Source of the DNA: Malaya genurostris
Lineage: Eukaryota; Arthropoda; Insecta; Diptera; Culicidae
Assembly (NCBI RefSeq): GCF_030247185.1
Contig: NC_080572.1
Coordinates: 31,604,971-31,668,970, forward strand
Direction of reading: 5' to 3'
DNA: 64,000 nucleotides
Every line of letters starts with the position of its first letter. The stretch's first letter is position 1. This document shows positions 24,950-38,002 of this stretch, piece by piece. Made by a program: the position numbers and the translations under genes. A model generated the notes under the pieces. That model was not told the DNA's origin. It was given only the letters and a program-made list of their open reading frames with translations, and searched no databases.

Positions 24950-25397
24950 TTATTATTTTTACGTTTCGTCTTTGACTCATCAGTGCAGAGCAGTTCAAAT
25001 TGAACTGCTTAGTGCTAAACTCGGCAGTTCAATTTGAACCGCTAAGCAGACGTAAAGTTTCTGCTATTTACAGAACACTTTTTGTTTTGCAACGGAGTGC
25101 AATGTCTTTTCTGAGTGCCGAACGACGTGTTTTCGACTATTACTTGCCGATGCAGGTTTGGTCATTTTTGGAAAATTTGACTAACCCCTAAATGACCAAA
25201 CCTGCATCGGCCAGAAATAGTCGAAAACACGTTTTCGTTCGGCACGTCAGAAAAGACAAAAACAAAAGTGTTCTGTAAATAGCAGAAACTTCACGTCTGC
25301 TTAGCGGTTCAAATTGAACTGCCGAGTTTAGCACTAAGCAGTTCAATTTGAACTGCTCTGCACTGATGAGTCAAAGACGAAACGTAAAAATAATAAA
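24950..25397. mobile_element. 448-bp palindrome (foldback element)
   Basis: Two arms of about 210 bp, near-identical reverse complements, run from 'tttattatttttacgtttcg' to 'cgaaacgtaaaaataataaa' around a spacer of about 20 bp ('ggaaaatttgactaacccct'). The arms contain smaller palindromes such as 'cagttcaaattgaactg'. A single arm occurs again at 43030-43201. Short similar flanks ('ataaagtcttgta' near 24899 and 'ataaagtctagta' near 25392) may be an imperfect target duplication that includes 24911-24949. Confidence 0.85.
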
Positions 25398-25990
25398 GTC
25401 TAGTATCTTTCTGTGAAATAAAGTCAGTTTCAAAGCATCCGCCATTTTTTTCGCTTTGGTTTCCTGATAGCATTCTGAAAAAGGAGAGAGAAATAAGATT
25501 GGCTCGACAAGGCTGCCAAACACACAGACGTTTCATTGTATATAAACACATTTTTTGTTTCGCATTCAATATATGTGAAAGTTGAATATTTTTTCATTGT
25601 TCATTGGAATCCATGTAATGTCCAACCCATACGATAGATTTATGTGATAAAACTTGTCATCAAAATAATAAAATGTGTGCTGTTAACCCGGTACAGTTTG
25701 CTCATATACGAGAGAGTACAAGAGAAATACGCAAAGGGAATTGAGCGAGCCACGTGGTCGATTTAAAACTCAACACGCGACCCTCTGTCCTCAGACCTTA
25801 AAAGCAAATTTTGACATGATTTACTTAGAATCCTCAATTTTCACGATTTGTGATTCATATGATAAGTAGGTTATTTCTTAACCGCAACGTGTTGCACCAA
25901 AAAAATTACACGTACTTATGATGAAGAACTACATGATAAGTACGTGTACACTGTTGAGTAAAAAAAAGTCACGGAACTGCGGTAATAATG
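25398..25990. other. No recognised feature
   Basis: AT-rich intergenic sequence up to the target duplication of the next LINE. Confidence 0.45.
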
Positions 25991-26006
25991 AAATCATGTA
26001 ACTAAC

Positions 26007-26777
26007 TAAGCCACAGGTAGAAATCTAAGAGTGATCTTCAGTCGCCTATAAAGAAGCTTAAATATTTTAAGCGAAACCGCAATTAATTATCTTTCCTCAT
26101 AAGCCAAGAGCTTCTATTCTTAAACCAAACAATAATCAAACTATAAAATTGAATGGTTTGGAATTGACATGGTCTGATCAAGCAAAATACTTAGGTTTAA
26201 CGTGTGACAAAAAACTCACTTTCAAGGATCACATTGAATGAATCCTTAATAAAAATATAATATAATAATATTAAATGTTTATATCCTCTTATAAACAGAA
26301 ATTCTAAGCTCTGTCTAAAGAACAAATTATTAATTTATAAACAGACCAGCCATGCTTTCTGCAGTACCAATTTGGTCAAGTTGTTGTCCAACCGGGAAGA
26401 AAACGCCTCAAAGGATTCAGAATAAAATTCTGAAAATGATTTTAAAGCGTCCTCCCTGATTTAGTACAAATGAGTTACACAGACTCACAAATATAGAACC
26501 ATAGATAGATGCAATCTTCAATGGAATCGATTCACTCTCTGTATTAGTTAGTAAGTCAGTATATAAATTCCTATTCCCCATAACACAATACAAGTAGGTT
26601 TACAAATTTTCCTACACAAAAATAACAGAATTGCGGAAGTAAATGAAGTCTTCATGGTAATAACCGAATCATGTATATAATAGGGCTGAAAAGTGAAAAC
26701 TCTTGTGGCTGAACCCTCCATTTAAATCGTAATAATTTAATTTTAACTCATATTCCAATACATAGTTATTTAAAAAA
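26007..26777 (+). mobile_element. 5'-truncated Jockey-like LINE, 3' end of RT, 16-bp target duplication
   Basis: The + strand encodes the C-terminal part of a Jockey-type ORF2 with stops: LNGLELTWSDQAKYLGLTCD, AVPIWSSCC, RIQNKILKMILKRPP, STNELHRLT. A 3' UTR and A9 tail follow. The 16-bp 'aaatcatgtaactaac' stands at 25991-26006 and, after the tail, at 26778-26793. Truncated 5' end, A tail and target duplication show a standard LINE insertion. It may belong to the same family as the copies at both window edges, but it covers a different part, so they cannot be compared. Confidence 0.9.
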
Positions 26778-27116
26778 AAATCATGTAACTAACAAGACAG
26801 CAAAGTCATGATAGAAGACTCAAATCGTAACATTATTATATTATCATAGTTCGATGAAAACATACAATAGTTAAAATAATGCGATTTCCTATTTTCAGAA
26901 GTACTCCTCGTTTTTTCTTATTCAACAGCCGGATAAAGATAAATTTGTTTCATTAGCATCAATTACAATTTCCTCAAGTGGCCTTGTGGCGTTCTTGACC
27001 GCGAATCAGCACCACCTTGACCGTCCGCCACCACAAAAACCAATCTGGAAAAAGTGCAAAATCTCCCTCATTTATTGCAAGGGGAAAGCACTATTCCATC
27101 GTGCAAAGTAGTGAAT

Positions 27117-27429
27117 ATGGCCACTTCGACGCCGGCACTACCTCCATTATCGTTCAGGACGACCACGCCGATGACGAGCGGCTTAATGAAAGCAAATTTA
27201 TTCATTGCCATCAACCGAATCATCCTCAGTTCCTTCAGCAGTGCCGTGTTCGGAATAGGGACGTCGTTTCTGTGGGTCACTGCTCCACCTACCAGTTCCG
27301 GTGGCTCCAGCTTCATTTTGGTGGATTGTGCTATACGACTGACGCAGCGTAACAATCATGGTAACATTTCCGAGCTGCTGGACAACCTTCTGCGAGGATA
27401 TGATAATAGTATACGACCGGATTTTGGCG
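27117..27429 (+). CDS. Grd: Grd exon 1 (first visible coding exon)
   Basis: Exon of a Cys-loop ligand-gated chloride channel subunit of the GRD (GABA and glycine-like receptor) type, a membrane protein of neurons. The end of the exon encodes NISELLDNLLRGYDNSIRP, the start of the extracellular domain and a close match to Drosophila GRD as I recall it. Upstream is a hydrophobic stretch (ANLFIAINRIILSSF and on) that could be a signal peptide. The start is uncertain: ATG at 27117 and ATG at 27186 are both in frame, and an in-frame stop at 27018 limits extension unless an acceptor such as that near 26929 is used. The donor is 'ggcg|gtaagt', phase 1. Confidence 0.85.
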
Positions 27430-27617
27430 GTAAGTTCATGGATTCGTTTGCTGAGTAGTATCTAGTTATTTGTCAACTAGGCTAATAATGGTAAAAATAA
27501 TTCTGTCAAACAACAATTATAATTATCGCAATTGATATCCGTAAATTTCCAATTACACCTAATTCTTCTTTTCCAACTATCACGATAAATTAAACTTCGT
27601 TGATTTGATGTTAGCAG

Positions 27618-27685
27618 GACCACCTGCTGTGATTGAAGTTGACATCATGGTGCGAAGTATGGGACCTATCTCAGAAGTTGATATG
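27618..27685 (+). CDS. Grd: Grd exon 2 (68 bp)
   Basis: Acceptor 'ttagcag' and donor 'atg|gtaagt' frame a 68-bp exon encoding, with the carried-over base, GPPAVIEVDIMVRSMGPIS then EVDM. This is the first beta-strand segment of the Cys-loop receptor ligand-binding domain and fits the 68-bp exon I recall at this place in insect GABA-receptor genes. It joins exon 1 across a 188-bp intron (phase 1) and ends in phase 0. No stop or frameshift. Confidence 0.92.
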
Positions 27686-28864
27686 GTAAGTTCGTTTACA
27701 ATTTGTGAATATTCGAAGATAAAAGATATTTAGTTGAAGTTGCGGTCGGTATAAAATCTATCGTTAATACAGCTTAGTATCGATTGAGCACTCAATTTTT
27801 TTTAAATGTTGAAACATTATTTCCGTCTCGAATGATTCATATCCATTATGAAAGTACCGCACTTGATGACCGATAAAACTGACCAACGTTAGTCTCGCAG
27901 TTGAAATTCTATCACCCGAGCAAGCGGAACAACGGGGAAACCACATTAAAAGTATCGAAATACCATTGTTACCACCACTCGAAAGTCTTTACCACAGTAC
28001 TGCTAACCAGCCTGCCTTTTTCAATATACTAAAACCAGCTTCTGATTGCGGTTTTGTTGCTAAACTTTCAACAGGCTCGCATTGTCAAGAGGATCGAGGA
28101 AGGAGGTCATAACTTTATTATTATATTTTAGTGATTCTTTATGCTTCTATACGAGGAAGCACTTAATATTTTGTAATCAATCGTGAAGTTTTATAATGAG
28201 ATGAATGTAATGAGAACCGTTGCATAATTTCGACTATCCATGATCAGATTCGTTGTTTAGGCGCAAACAGATATTTGTCCTATTGAATTATAACATGCTA
28301 TTCCACTGATATTTGACTTACAATCGACGAACTCTACTACAATTGGCATAAAACTTGAAATAAATATGTTGCACAATATTTATTTATGAACATAAATGAA
28401 TATTTCACAACAGTTTTCAGGAAAGTATAATGCAAGTAAACTGCATCATCAAAACAAGCTGAAAATATGAACTTGAAAGTATAATTCAAGCTTGAACAAT
28501 TCATTTTCGAAGGTGTCAAAACTCGTAATATCCTTTGAGTTCATTAGAGAATGGTTTCAATTTTCACAATATATCCAACACACATTTTCAATATAATCGA
28601 TAAACATAAACGGAGTACCGAGAAAAGCAATATGACAGAAAATAATCAATAGGTACTTGATTGAACCGTGAAGGATATAGAAAGTACGAAAATATTTTTT
28701 CTATTTTCTTCAAGATTTTTAAACCTTGGAGAAGCTGTTGAGGTAGTTACGATTGCTAGTTGCCTCTATACGTGAGTACAGCTCAGTCTAGGAAGGAAAT
28801 TCAAAGATTTTTCAAGTACAACGAACAACAATTGTAACAAGAAAAGACCTCAGTGTATACCACT

Positions 28865-30440
28865 TGAAAAAACAAATAGTCACTTACTTTTCTCAGAGAT
28901 GACTGCCCGAATTTTCAGAAATTTAGATTCAAACGAAAGATCTCATGGTCCCATAGCCTGCTACTGAAATGAATTTCTCAACCGATTTCCACAGACTAAG
29001 TGGCAAATAAAAGGTCTTGATATTCTTGAAGTCCACCCAGATCCGACTTCCGGTTCACAGCGCGATAAGTGAAAAAATTTCACTTCCATAAATATTGTTT
29101 CACAAGTGATGCCGAAACGAAGCGCACATTTTATAAAACTCACTGATAAATTCATCTAGTTGGCAGGTTTTTTTAGTTGAGGGTATATAAGCCTACTAGT
29201 CCCCGATTTCCGGTTTCGAAAGCACCGATAATAGTGAGAAAAATTTCAAAACCAGAACCTTCTACGATTTCTCAGCTCTTGATTCAAATAAAAGCTCTCA
29301 TTGTCTTCAGAAATACTGTGCAATTTCATTCAGTGTCAAAACTTTCATACCGTCATACAGAATGAAGATGCAAAACCTGTATGCATCAGTACGCGCAGAT
29401 ACAGAAGAACAGTGTACTTTGTTCAATTTTGTATAGCGTATACGGGAGAACGAGAACGAGAAGTAGATTTTATAACTATTTGAACTTTCAAACCTGGCTA
29501 TTTGATAGCCGCAAAATTTTCTTACGACTGTGAAGGTCTCTGAGTTCCGACTCTGGAAATAAATTGTCAAAAATTTCATCGAAACTTGCATCGATTTCTA
29601 ATAAAATGTTAATGAGAATCATTACACCACATGGTGAATTCAAACAGGTTTTTTATAATAGTGAATCATAATCGCAACTCCGTTCTCTTTTATACCTCAC
29701 TAGACACAATTGACGAATCTGAGCAGTATGACGATCGACACGAGTAAATCTAACGATAAAAAAAGTATCGGTGATAGCACGAATAAATACCTTTCTAAAT
29801 TTTCAAAAAAAAATAAATATTTCTAAAGTAACAAATGCACATTGATTTCTAGGAGGTATATTCGCTTCGACTCCCTAAAACGCATAGTGTAAGAAACGTT
29901 AAATTCTTTGAAAAGAGAAATGCAATAGTTAAAAACAACAGCAAAACACTAAGAATAATACCAGAACATGAAATACTGCATTCAAGTGTACATGGAGGAT
30001 TGTTCCATAGAAGTCCGTGAGCATGATCTTCGTTTAGAAGCTCTCGAGAAAACAATTCGAATAAACAGACCTCAGTACGAAGATATTCGTTGTGATGGCG
30101 CAATGGAAGTGTGCACGATTTTTCTTGATTAGAACTCTATACTTTCTTGTCTGATGTTTATTCAAAACTCATATAAAATGATGGTTACCTACGAGAATCA
30201 GCTGGCTGTTCACTATGATCATCAATGCGAGAATCTGTGTAATGTCAGACCGGATGATGTGAATACGAATAAAACTAACACGCTTTCTTCATACTTCTAA
30301 ATATCCAAAATCGTTCTCATGAGTTGAATGACAGGTAAAGTGTGCTATAGATCCGAGTAGTATTCAAAAGATGTCAAGCACCCTAAGTAGAGCGATTTAC
30401 AGTTACAGCGACCATTTGCTGGGTAACAACCAATATGCTG
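28865..30440. repeat. 1.5-kb repeat, copy 1 (Grd intron 2)
   Basis: Co-linear with 44405-45912 in the same orientation. Shared landmarks are 'ttctcagagatgactgc', 'cacccagatccgacttccgg', 'gagaacgagaacgagaagta', 'cattacaccacatggtgaat', 'ctaggaggt.tattcgcttc' and 'agcgaccatttgctgggtaa'. The first ~790 bp is dispersed-repeat sequence; the rest is not found elsewhere in the window. Both strands have short frames that are interrupted, so it is not a supported gene. Confidence 0.85.
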
Positions 30441-30674
30441 GTTTACCAGTTTCTGTCGAAGAGAAACTAGAGAAGAAGGTAAAGATGCCGCTTTTTTAAC
30501 TCAAGGGCTTTCCATGGACATTCCGCTCAGATCTCAAAACGCTGATCAGTAATAGACTACAGACAACAATATATTTTCGCACTGAAAGTTACAAAACTTT
30601 TTTGGGTTTGAATCGATATAAAGCAGTACAACGTTACCTTATCCAGACAAAAGCGAAACATTTCGTACTCGATA

Positions 30675-32484
30675 TTGGTGATACGGATGATCAACTCGAA
30701 TGGAGGAAATGACTGCTTTGGCGGCAAATGCCAGCAGGTCGAAGAGAAGAATGTAGCAAGGGCGAGGATGCTACAACACCGCACTAGAGCGAACGAGGAA
30801 CGATACAGACAGGCGCGGAACAGACAGAACACGGTTTTCATGAAGACAAAGCGCCACCAGGAAGACCAAGATCGCGAAGCGATGGAACAGCTGTACCGCG
30901 GAGGTTCTATGAGAAGGTGAACCGCTCACGTAGAGGCTACACGCCACAGGCCGAAATGTGCAGAGATACCAGTGGTAACCTTCTCACGAACGAACGTGAG
31001 GATCGAATGGTGGAAGCAGTACTATGACGAGCATCTGAATGGCGAAGCACAAGATACAGAGAACGGTACAGGAATCAATCTGGGTGCACGCTCAGCCGAC
31101 GACAGATTCCCAGCCCCTGATCTGTCGGAGATAATGAGGAGATCGGCAAGCTGAGGAACAACAAAGCCGCGGGCAATGACCAGTTCCAGGCGAGCTGCTC
31201 AAACATGGAGGAGAGGCACTGGCTAGAGCGCTGCACTGGATGATTTCTAGGATTTGGGAGGAGGAGATTCTACCGCAGGAATGGATGGATGGAATGGTAT
31301 GTCCCGTCTACAAAAAGGGCGATAAGCTAGACTGTTGCAATTACCGCGCAATCACATTGCTGAACGCCGCCTACAAGGTACTCTCCCAAATCCTTTGCCG
31401 TCGTCTATCACCAATAGCTAAGGAATTCGTAGGGCCGTACCAAGCGGGATTTACTGGAGCCCGCGCCACTACGGATCACATATTCTCGATAAGATAAGTA
31501 CTCCAGAAGTGTCGTGAATGCAACGTACCCACGCATCACCTATTCATTGACTTCAAAGCGGCATACGACACAATCGATCGAGAACAGCTATGGCAGATCA
31601 TGCCCGAATACGATTTCCCGCATAAACTGACGCGATAGGTCAAAGCAACGATGGATAGAGTGATGTGCTACGTCCAAGTATCTGGGACGCTCTCGAGTCC
31701 CTTCGAATCTCGGAGAGGGCTACGGCAAGGTGATGGACTCTCTTGTATCTTGTTCAATGTTGCCTTGGAAGGTGTGATTCGAAGAGCGAGGATCGACACG
31801 AGTGGCACGATCTTCCGAAAGTCCGTACAGTTTTTTGGTTTTGCAGACGACATGGCTATAAAACTGGCTGGAGTCGAATCAAATACATGAGAGCAAAAGG
31901 CTCTAAAGAAAAACAACTATGGAGGCGTAATATTGATAGACGGTGACGATATCAAGGTGGTTGACAAGTTCGTGTATTTTGGCTGGTGATCACTGACAAT
32001 GCTAATGGCGTATTTTGGCAGAAAATCGAGCGTACTTTGGACTCAGAAAAACTCTTCGATCGAGTAAAGTACGCCCCCGCACGAAATTAATTATCTATAG
32101 AACGCTCATTAAACCGATTGTTCTCTATGGCCACGAGACTAGGACTATGTTGGCGGAGGACCAACGCGCTCTTAATGTTTCCGAAACAAAGGTGCTGCGA
32201 ACCATCTATGGCGGAGTTCAGATGTAAGACGGAACGCGGAGACGGCGCATGAACCATGCATTGCAACAGCTGCTAGGATAGCTAAAATCGGGCGACAGTC
32301 CAGTGAAAATGGTTCTTGAATCAAATCCGGTTGGGACAAGAAAAAAGGAGCACTGCGAGCAAGGTTGATCAATCAAGTGAAGGGCGATCTACGAGACATC
32401 CGTGCCTTGAGTTACTGGCGACGAGCAGCCAGAGACCGAGTTATGTGGAGACGTATACTTGATACAGCAAAGGACAGCCCATGA
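30675..32484 (+). pseudogene. Reverse transcriptase pseudogene of the intronic LINE
   Basis: RT motifs 1-5 can be followed, with the catalytic boxes FIDFKAAYD and FADDMA preserved. Stops occur in frame near 31495 (after TTDHIFSIR), at 31636 (after KLTR) and near 31887. Frame changes occur near 31150 and 31880-31980. After the second frame change the thumb and C-terminal part resume at 32015 and run to about 32484 with a further stop at 32225. It cannot be translated as one protein. Confidence 0.8.
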
Positions 32485-32510
32485 CTATAGCTGTTAGATA
32501 AGGTAAGTAA
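30690..32510 (+). mobile_element. 5'-truncated LINE with RTE-like reverse transcriptase, degenerate
   Basis: The + strand encodes a reverse transcriptase in broken frames: FYEKVNRSRRGYTP, NLLTNERE, LPQEWMDGMVCPVYKKGDKL, NYRAITLLNAAYKVLSQIL, PYQAGFTGARATTDHIF, LFIDFKAAYDTIDR, RRGLRQGDGLSCILFNVALE and FGFADDMA, then SKVRPRTKLIIYRTLIKPIV and the terminal YWRRAARDRVMWRRIL. An upstream endonuclease is missing. It lies inside Grd intron 2 in gene orientation. Clade placement (RTE-like) is from general resemblance only. Confidence 0.85.
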
Positions 32511-33189
32511 GCATTCAACTGTACTTGATCCATCTCGAAAAGGGCTCCATTACCATGAACCTACTAAAAACCATCAAATCCCTGCTCTATGTTATCGTGG
32601 GAAGGAACATATATAAACCTGTCTATCGAGATATACAGTGCACGGGTTTTTAAACTACAGCCATTGAACGAGGTATCGTCAGAGCATGAAATGTAATAAG
32701 CCCTTCGACACCAATGTTTCGTTATTAGGGGAGACAGGGGCTAAATCGGGCACGTGATTAATCCGGACACCTCAAATATCTTAATATATTCATGGATTGA
32801 CTTTGTAACTGCGCTTAGAGATGAGTTGGGTAAAAACCCAGCTTTAATGGATGGTTTTTTCCTATGTCCGATTTAGCCTTCATTATGAAAAGCACCTCCA
32901 AATTGTTTTCTGGGTACGCGCCTGTGTTTAGTACAAAGTTTTTTTTTCTAATTATTTCATAGACGATTTAAGTAATGTATTTGATGCAAAATAAAAAATA
33001 TAATTTAAGCTAGTAAAAGTAATGAATTACTACAAACTTTTCAATTTTTACTGACGAAACTTCGTATAAAAAATTGACGATAAGAGACGCAGACGAATTG
33101 AACTGAACATATGAGAAAATGTGTGAACGAAACGAATTTAATGAAATTCCCAATAATTAGATTGATTGCTTAATCTTTCCTATTCTCAG
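32511..33189. other. Grd intron 2, no further feature
   Basis: AT-rich intron sequence between the LINE and Grd exon 3. The polypyrimidine stretch before the acceptor at 33189 is short. Confidence 0.5.
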
Positions 33190-33410
33190 ACCTACTCGAT
33201 GGATTGTTACTTCCGACAGTCCTGGGTCGACCGGCGACTGGCATTCAGTGGAACGCAGGACACTTTGGCACTCAGTATTTCGATGTTGCGTCGAATCTGG
33301 AAACCGGATACATACTTCTACAACGGCAAGCAGAGCTACCTGCATACCATAACTACGCCGAACAAGTTCGTTCGGCTTCATCAGGACGGACGAGTACTCT
33401 ATTCCAGTAG
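33190..33410 (+). CDS. Grd: Grd exon 3 (221 bp)
   Basis: The acceptor 'tattctcag' is followed by TYSMDCYFRQSWVDRRLAFS, then TLALSISMLRRIWKPDTYFY, NGKQSYLHTITTPNKFVR and DGRVLYSSR. These are the loops forming the outer face of the GABA-binding pocket; WxPDT and the F-V-R stretch are family hallmarks. The donor 'ag|gtaaat' gives phase 2. Wording is nearer to GRD than to RDL or LCCH3 as I remember them. It is separated from exon 2 by 5.5 kb containing a 1.5-kb repeat and a LINE. Confidence 0.95.
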
Positions 33411-34334
<924 letters not shown>

Positions 34335-34439
34335 CTACTGGTGAAATAGAAGAATTTTTATTTGGTTATACAAGGAAGCATTAGATTCTGCCATTTGCAG
34401 CTGTCACCGAAAAATGGTTCATACTGTAATGACTACTAG

Positions 34440-34512
34440 CCACTAGATGGCACATTACTGCCAGAAAAAATCGCATTTGCGATTGTCCGTACTATTTTGG
34501 CAGGTATAAATA
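34440..34512 (+). promoter_or_regulatory. CTCF-like core and TATA-like box in Grd intron 3
   Basis: CCACTAGATGGCAC at 34440-34453 fits the CTCF core consensus CCASYAGRKGGCRS at every position. TATAAATA follows at 34505-34512. Both lie in a block less AT-rich than its surroundings. A 14-bp match can occur by chance and no transcript start is visible, so this is a candidate only. Confidence 0.25.
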
Positions 34513-35498
34513 CAATAGCGACTTCCCGTGCTGTATTTACGGAAAAGACATAAACGAAAATGAAACTCAGGCAGTCTGCTATCAGTGTAACTATTCAAAA
34601 TCACTATTTTCTTCATTCAATTGTGACTCTCTCACTGAAAACTTTTTGCACTCCGTAAGCAAAAACCAAACACAAATAGTACATCGGAGGGTGCAGCCCG
34701 AGCGAAAACAACAAGGAGCTACAGAGAAAAGTAACCACTACGAGTATTCTACGCAAACTGTGATGGACCTTATTTTATAGATACAAAATTATGTTGTGAA
34801 CAGAAGACAACTTATCTTTCTTCTTGTTTCCAGGCAGCTTTCTGTTGAATAAGCCAGAGCCATCTTCAAGATTGTGCAGCACACGAAACTCACCTGGCTG
34901 CCACGCGAAAAACATTGTTATTTACATTCATTTCAATTGTGCACAAATTCTGCACAAAAAAACACTCCACTAAGGGTTTACGACATTTTTTAAATCGGTT
35001 TAAAAATTTAAATATGTATATATCATAACATATGTGGAAAAACTTCAATACGTTTTAGATTTTTAATGAATTGTGTTAGTTTTTACTAATAAACTTGTTA
35101 ATAGAACCAATTTTATTTTTGCTTTCTTTGTGCTGTCTTTAAGCAGTTATGGTTACAGTTAGACAGTGTAAATTTTTATGATTTCAACCACAAAGTTAAT
35201 TGGTAATGAAAATTTCGTGTTGGATTGAAAGTTCGATGGTTTGTGTCCAGAATATTTGCCAACTAATCACATTCTCTGAAAACAAAAGCTTTTTTCAGCA
35301 GAATAAATTTTGAATTTTGTGGAGTTAGTTATTTGGCAATTTTGTTTTTAAAAAAAATTCAAAAACAGTAAAACGAGTCAGGCACAGAGCTAATTTCTGT
35401 CGTTCCGTGTATTTCCGAACGATCCTTTGAGAGTTCTTTTACATTTTAGAACATGGTATGGCATTAATGCGACAAAAAACAACATTTCGTACATACAC

Positions 35499-36464
35499 GC
35501 AGAGAAAAATATTGTAAAAATAACTAAATTTTGGTTTCACGCAACGATTTATTTTGTTGAAATAGTGACAAAGGAAAATCTTATTTGAAATTGTAAATAT
35601 TGTTGCTTGAAGCTACAAAATAAGATATTTGATTTTGCACAGTGCATTAGTTTGTTTCCAGAAATATTTTGTTAAAAATAACAAATATTTTACTTGTGCG
35701 CTCCTGTCAATTTCTTAATATAACGATAAGATTCAAACCTAGATATAACGATAAGATTCAAACCTAAAATAATAAGTATTTCAACATACGCTTTTGTTTG
35801 TTAAACCATACATTTTTGTTTGTCATTATTCTTAAAAAGAGATTTCATTCAAACTAATTTTCAAGGTAATTTTTTAAACTAATTTTATTTCGATTTATAT
35901 CCATTTGAAATTGTCTATTTCTTTCAACAACAGTTGGACCCTTTTGTCGTGGGACGTTCGAATTTTTCACATGCCACAATCAATGATTCGGCGCTCCATT
36001 AATCTGGTCAAGATAGAAATCCTGCATCAAATATTTTCTGTAAAAAACGTGTTATGTAATGTAATTCAAGTTTAGTAAAGTTTTTGAATTATCCATACAT
36101 ACACTTGAAACGCTTAAATTTTTCTTTTAAAACACGTGCAAACTTGTTTGATTATCCACGAAAGAAAAATTCTCTGGTTTATAAGAAACAAACCCGATAC
36201 GGTTAATTCAAACAATAAACTTAGTCGTCATTATACAAATAAGATCATAGATAAAATGAACCAATGTTTTCTTGATATAAATGTAAAACACGATTGAATC
36301 AACAAATACATTTCCAATAACTTCAACTCACCTTTTGTTGACATGTTATAAATGGCTGATTTATTTCAACGAAAAAAATCTGCCGAAGCAAACCAGTTAT
36401 CGTTAGCCAGGATGAGAATTTGTCTGTTTTGTTATTTTAAACACGCTCAACTTCTCTTCGTGTA
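35499..36464. repeat. Candidate TIR element
   Basis: The left end 'acacgcagagaaaaatattg' and the right end, as reverse complement 'acacgaagagaagttgag', share about 13 bp. The interior is very AT-rich, with motifs such as 'tttgttgaaatag' and 'tttcaacaacag'. A related start is near 4312. No coding region. The boundaries are tentative. Confidence 0.35.
35718..35766 (+). repeat. Two tandem 25-bp units
   Basis: 'atataacgataagattcaaa' plus 'cctag' occurs twice in a row, with the second copy one base shorter. Confidence 0.9.
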
Positions 36465-38002
36465 CAATTGACATCTTACTTACTTGCAATTATCAGCATG
36501 GATGCAATTTGCAATCTAGATAATGTAGTGTGGTAGCATGTAATCAGTTTAAGGAAGATGAAACTTGATGATTTATTTGACGGTGAGCGGTAATTCTAGA
36601 TGATTCTTCTACTAAATTTCCAACTATTGTGGAAGTTCACATTTTAACGTTCGATCGAAGGAAATTTCAATAAATTCTCTGACGGTTATTACCCAAAGGC
36701 AATTCGCAGCAATGTGTGGATCCACATCTTCACACGCCAAAGAAAAGTTTAATTGCTCAAAAGTATTTCACTGTCTTTGAAAGCAAGAATAAAATTGCAC
36801 GAAATACTGTTTTTCGCAAGTTCAACAAAACCTGGCGTAGCAACTAAAAAAAGTGCCAAAATCAATCATTAGACATGACTCACTAGCCGACGGAATCATT
36901 GCAGGATATATATTAAAAAAACACAATCTGGCGTTTAGGAAATGAATTGGTAAGAAAAAACTTGAGTTTGGAAAGTGAATAGTTCTGGTATTACAAATCC
37001 AAAAAGTAAAGCAACCAATGCGTCTAGTCCTCATGTGCACCTCGTGCACTGTAAAACCGGTCGAACTGAAGGAATGAACTGCGTCTCCAACCCCATCTAA
37101 ATTCAATTATTTTTTGGAATCCTTATTTATTCGATGAAAGCAGGTTGAATCACACCGAAATTGCGTGTATGTACACGCATCTCATATACATCAGACATAA
37201 AATTTCAAGTATCTGTTGTCGCTGTGTTAATGTCAGAGTGAGCGCGGAACGCGGACCGAAGCGAAGCGATTCAATGCCATGCACTTTTGCCGCATCGCGT
37301 CCACTCTGGCAGGTTTCCTTTGATCAAATGTAACTAGCTCACACGCGCTTCCAGACGCTTCGCGTAACGCTTTCTCTCTGACAGCAACCTTAGTGTCTTT
37401 TTCGTGCACATGAGTTACTGCACAGATTCAAGAAAAGAGTATTACTCAGTTCAGATCTAAGATTTGTTTGTTTAATAAAAACATCCCATCCGAAAATATA
37501 TCGTTGTTTCATTGTTTTGAAAAACACAAGCGAATCTCCATTCCTCAATCTTTAGTTTTCACTTACAACGAACTGTTACATCTGCTCATATCATATAAGC
37601 AGTGCACAACTAGTCAATTTTGTCACGAGACGCCACTTGAAGCAAACTTTGGAATGTTGTTCGGGAATGATGTTTGTTTTTCTTCGACTCGTCCGGATCA
37701 ATGATTTCAAATTGCATTGCTAGATAAGCGTAAAATACAACTCTGTTTGAGTGTCACTATTTTTAATGTCTGTTCCGACGTAAATTTGGTAATGGACCAT
37801 AAGCTCAAACGTAGACTAGTGGTTATATGAAAACCGAAACTGATTCGTGCTATTCGATCCTCTTCTATATGAGATCAGAGGTCCTCGTATTTTTATACAA
37901 CCGATTATCATTTTTATTCAAATTCCATAGGCTGTGTTTGCTCTATTCCAACGATTGGTATAACCAAAACTATGTGACATCTCTTCTGCTCAATTTCATA
38001 TA
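36465..38002. other. Grd intron 3; a GC-richer block, no gene recognised
   Basis: 37210-37430 is richer in GC ('gagcgcggaacgcggaccga' and on) and could be a regulatory or mobile-element fragment. No motif supports a gene in the frames at 36822-37106 (-) or 37145-37333 (+). Confidence 0.35.

Noticed and set aside
27017..27352. 111-codon + frame and 95-codon - frame over Grd exon 1
   Set aside because: Shadows of the Grd frame, which is the one that encodes the receptor sequence.
29849..30103. Hydrophobic minus frames here and at 45341-45715 as a possible chemoreceptor
   Set aside because: One short hydrophobic stretch only, no family motif, and the rest of the repeat is broken in all frames.
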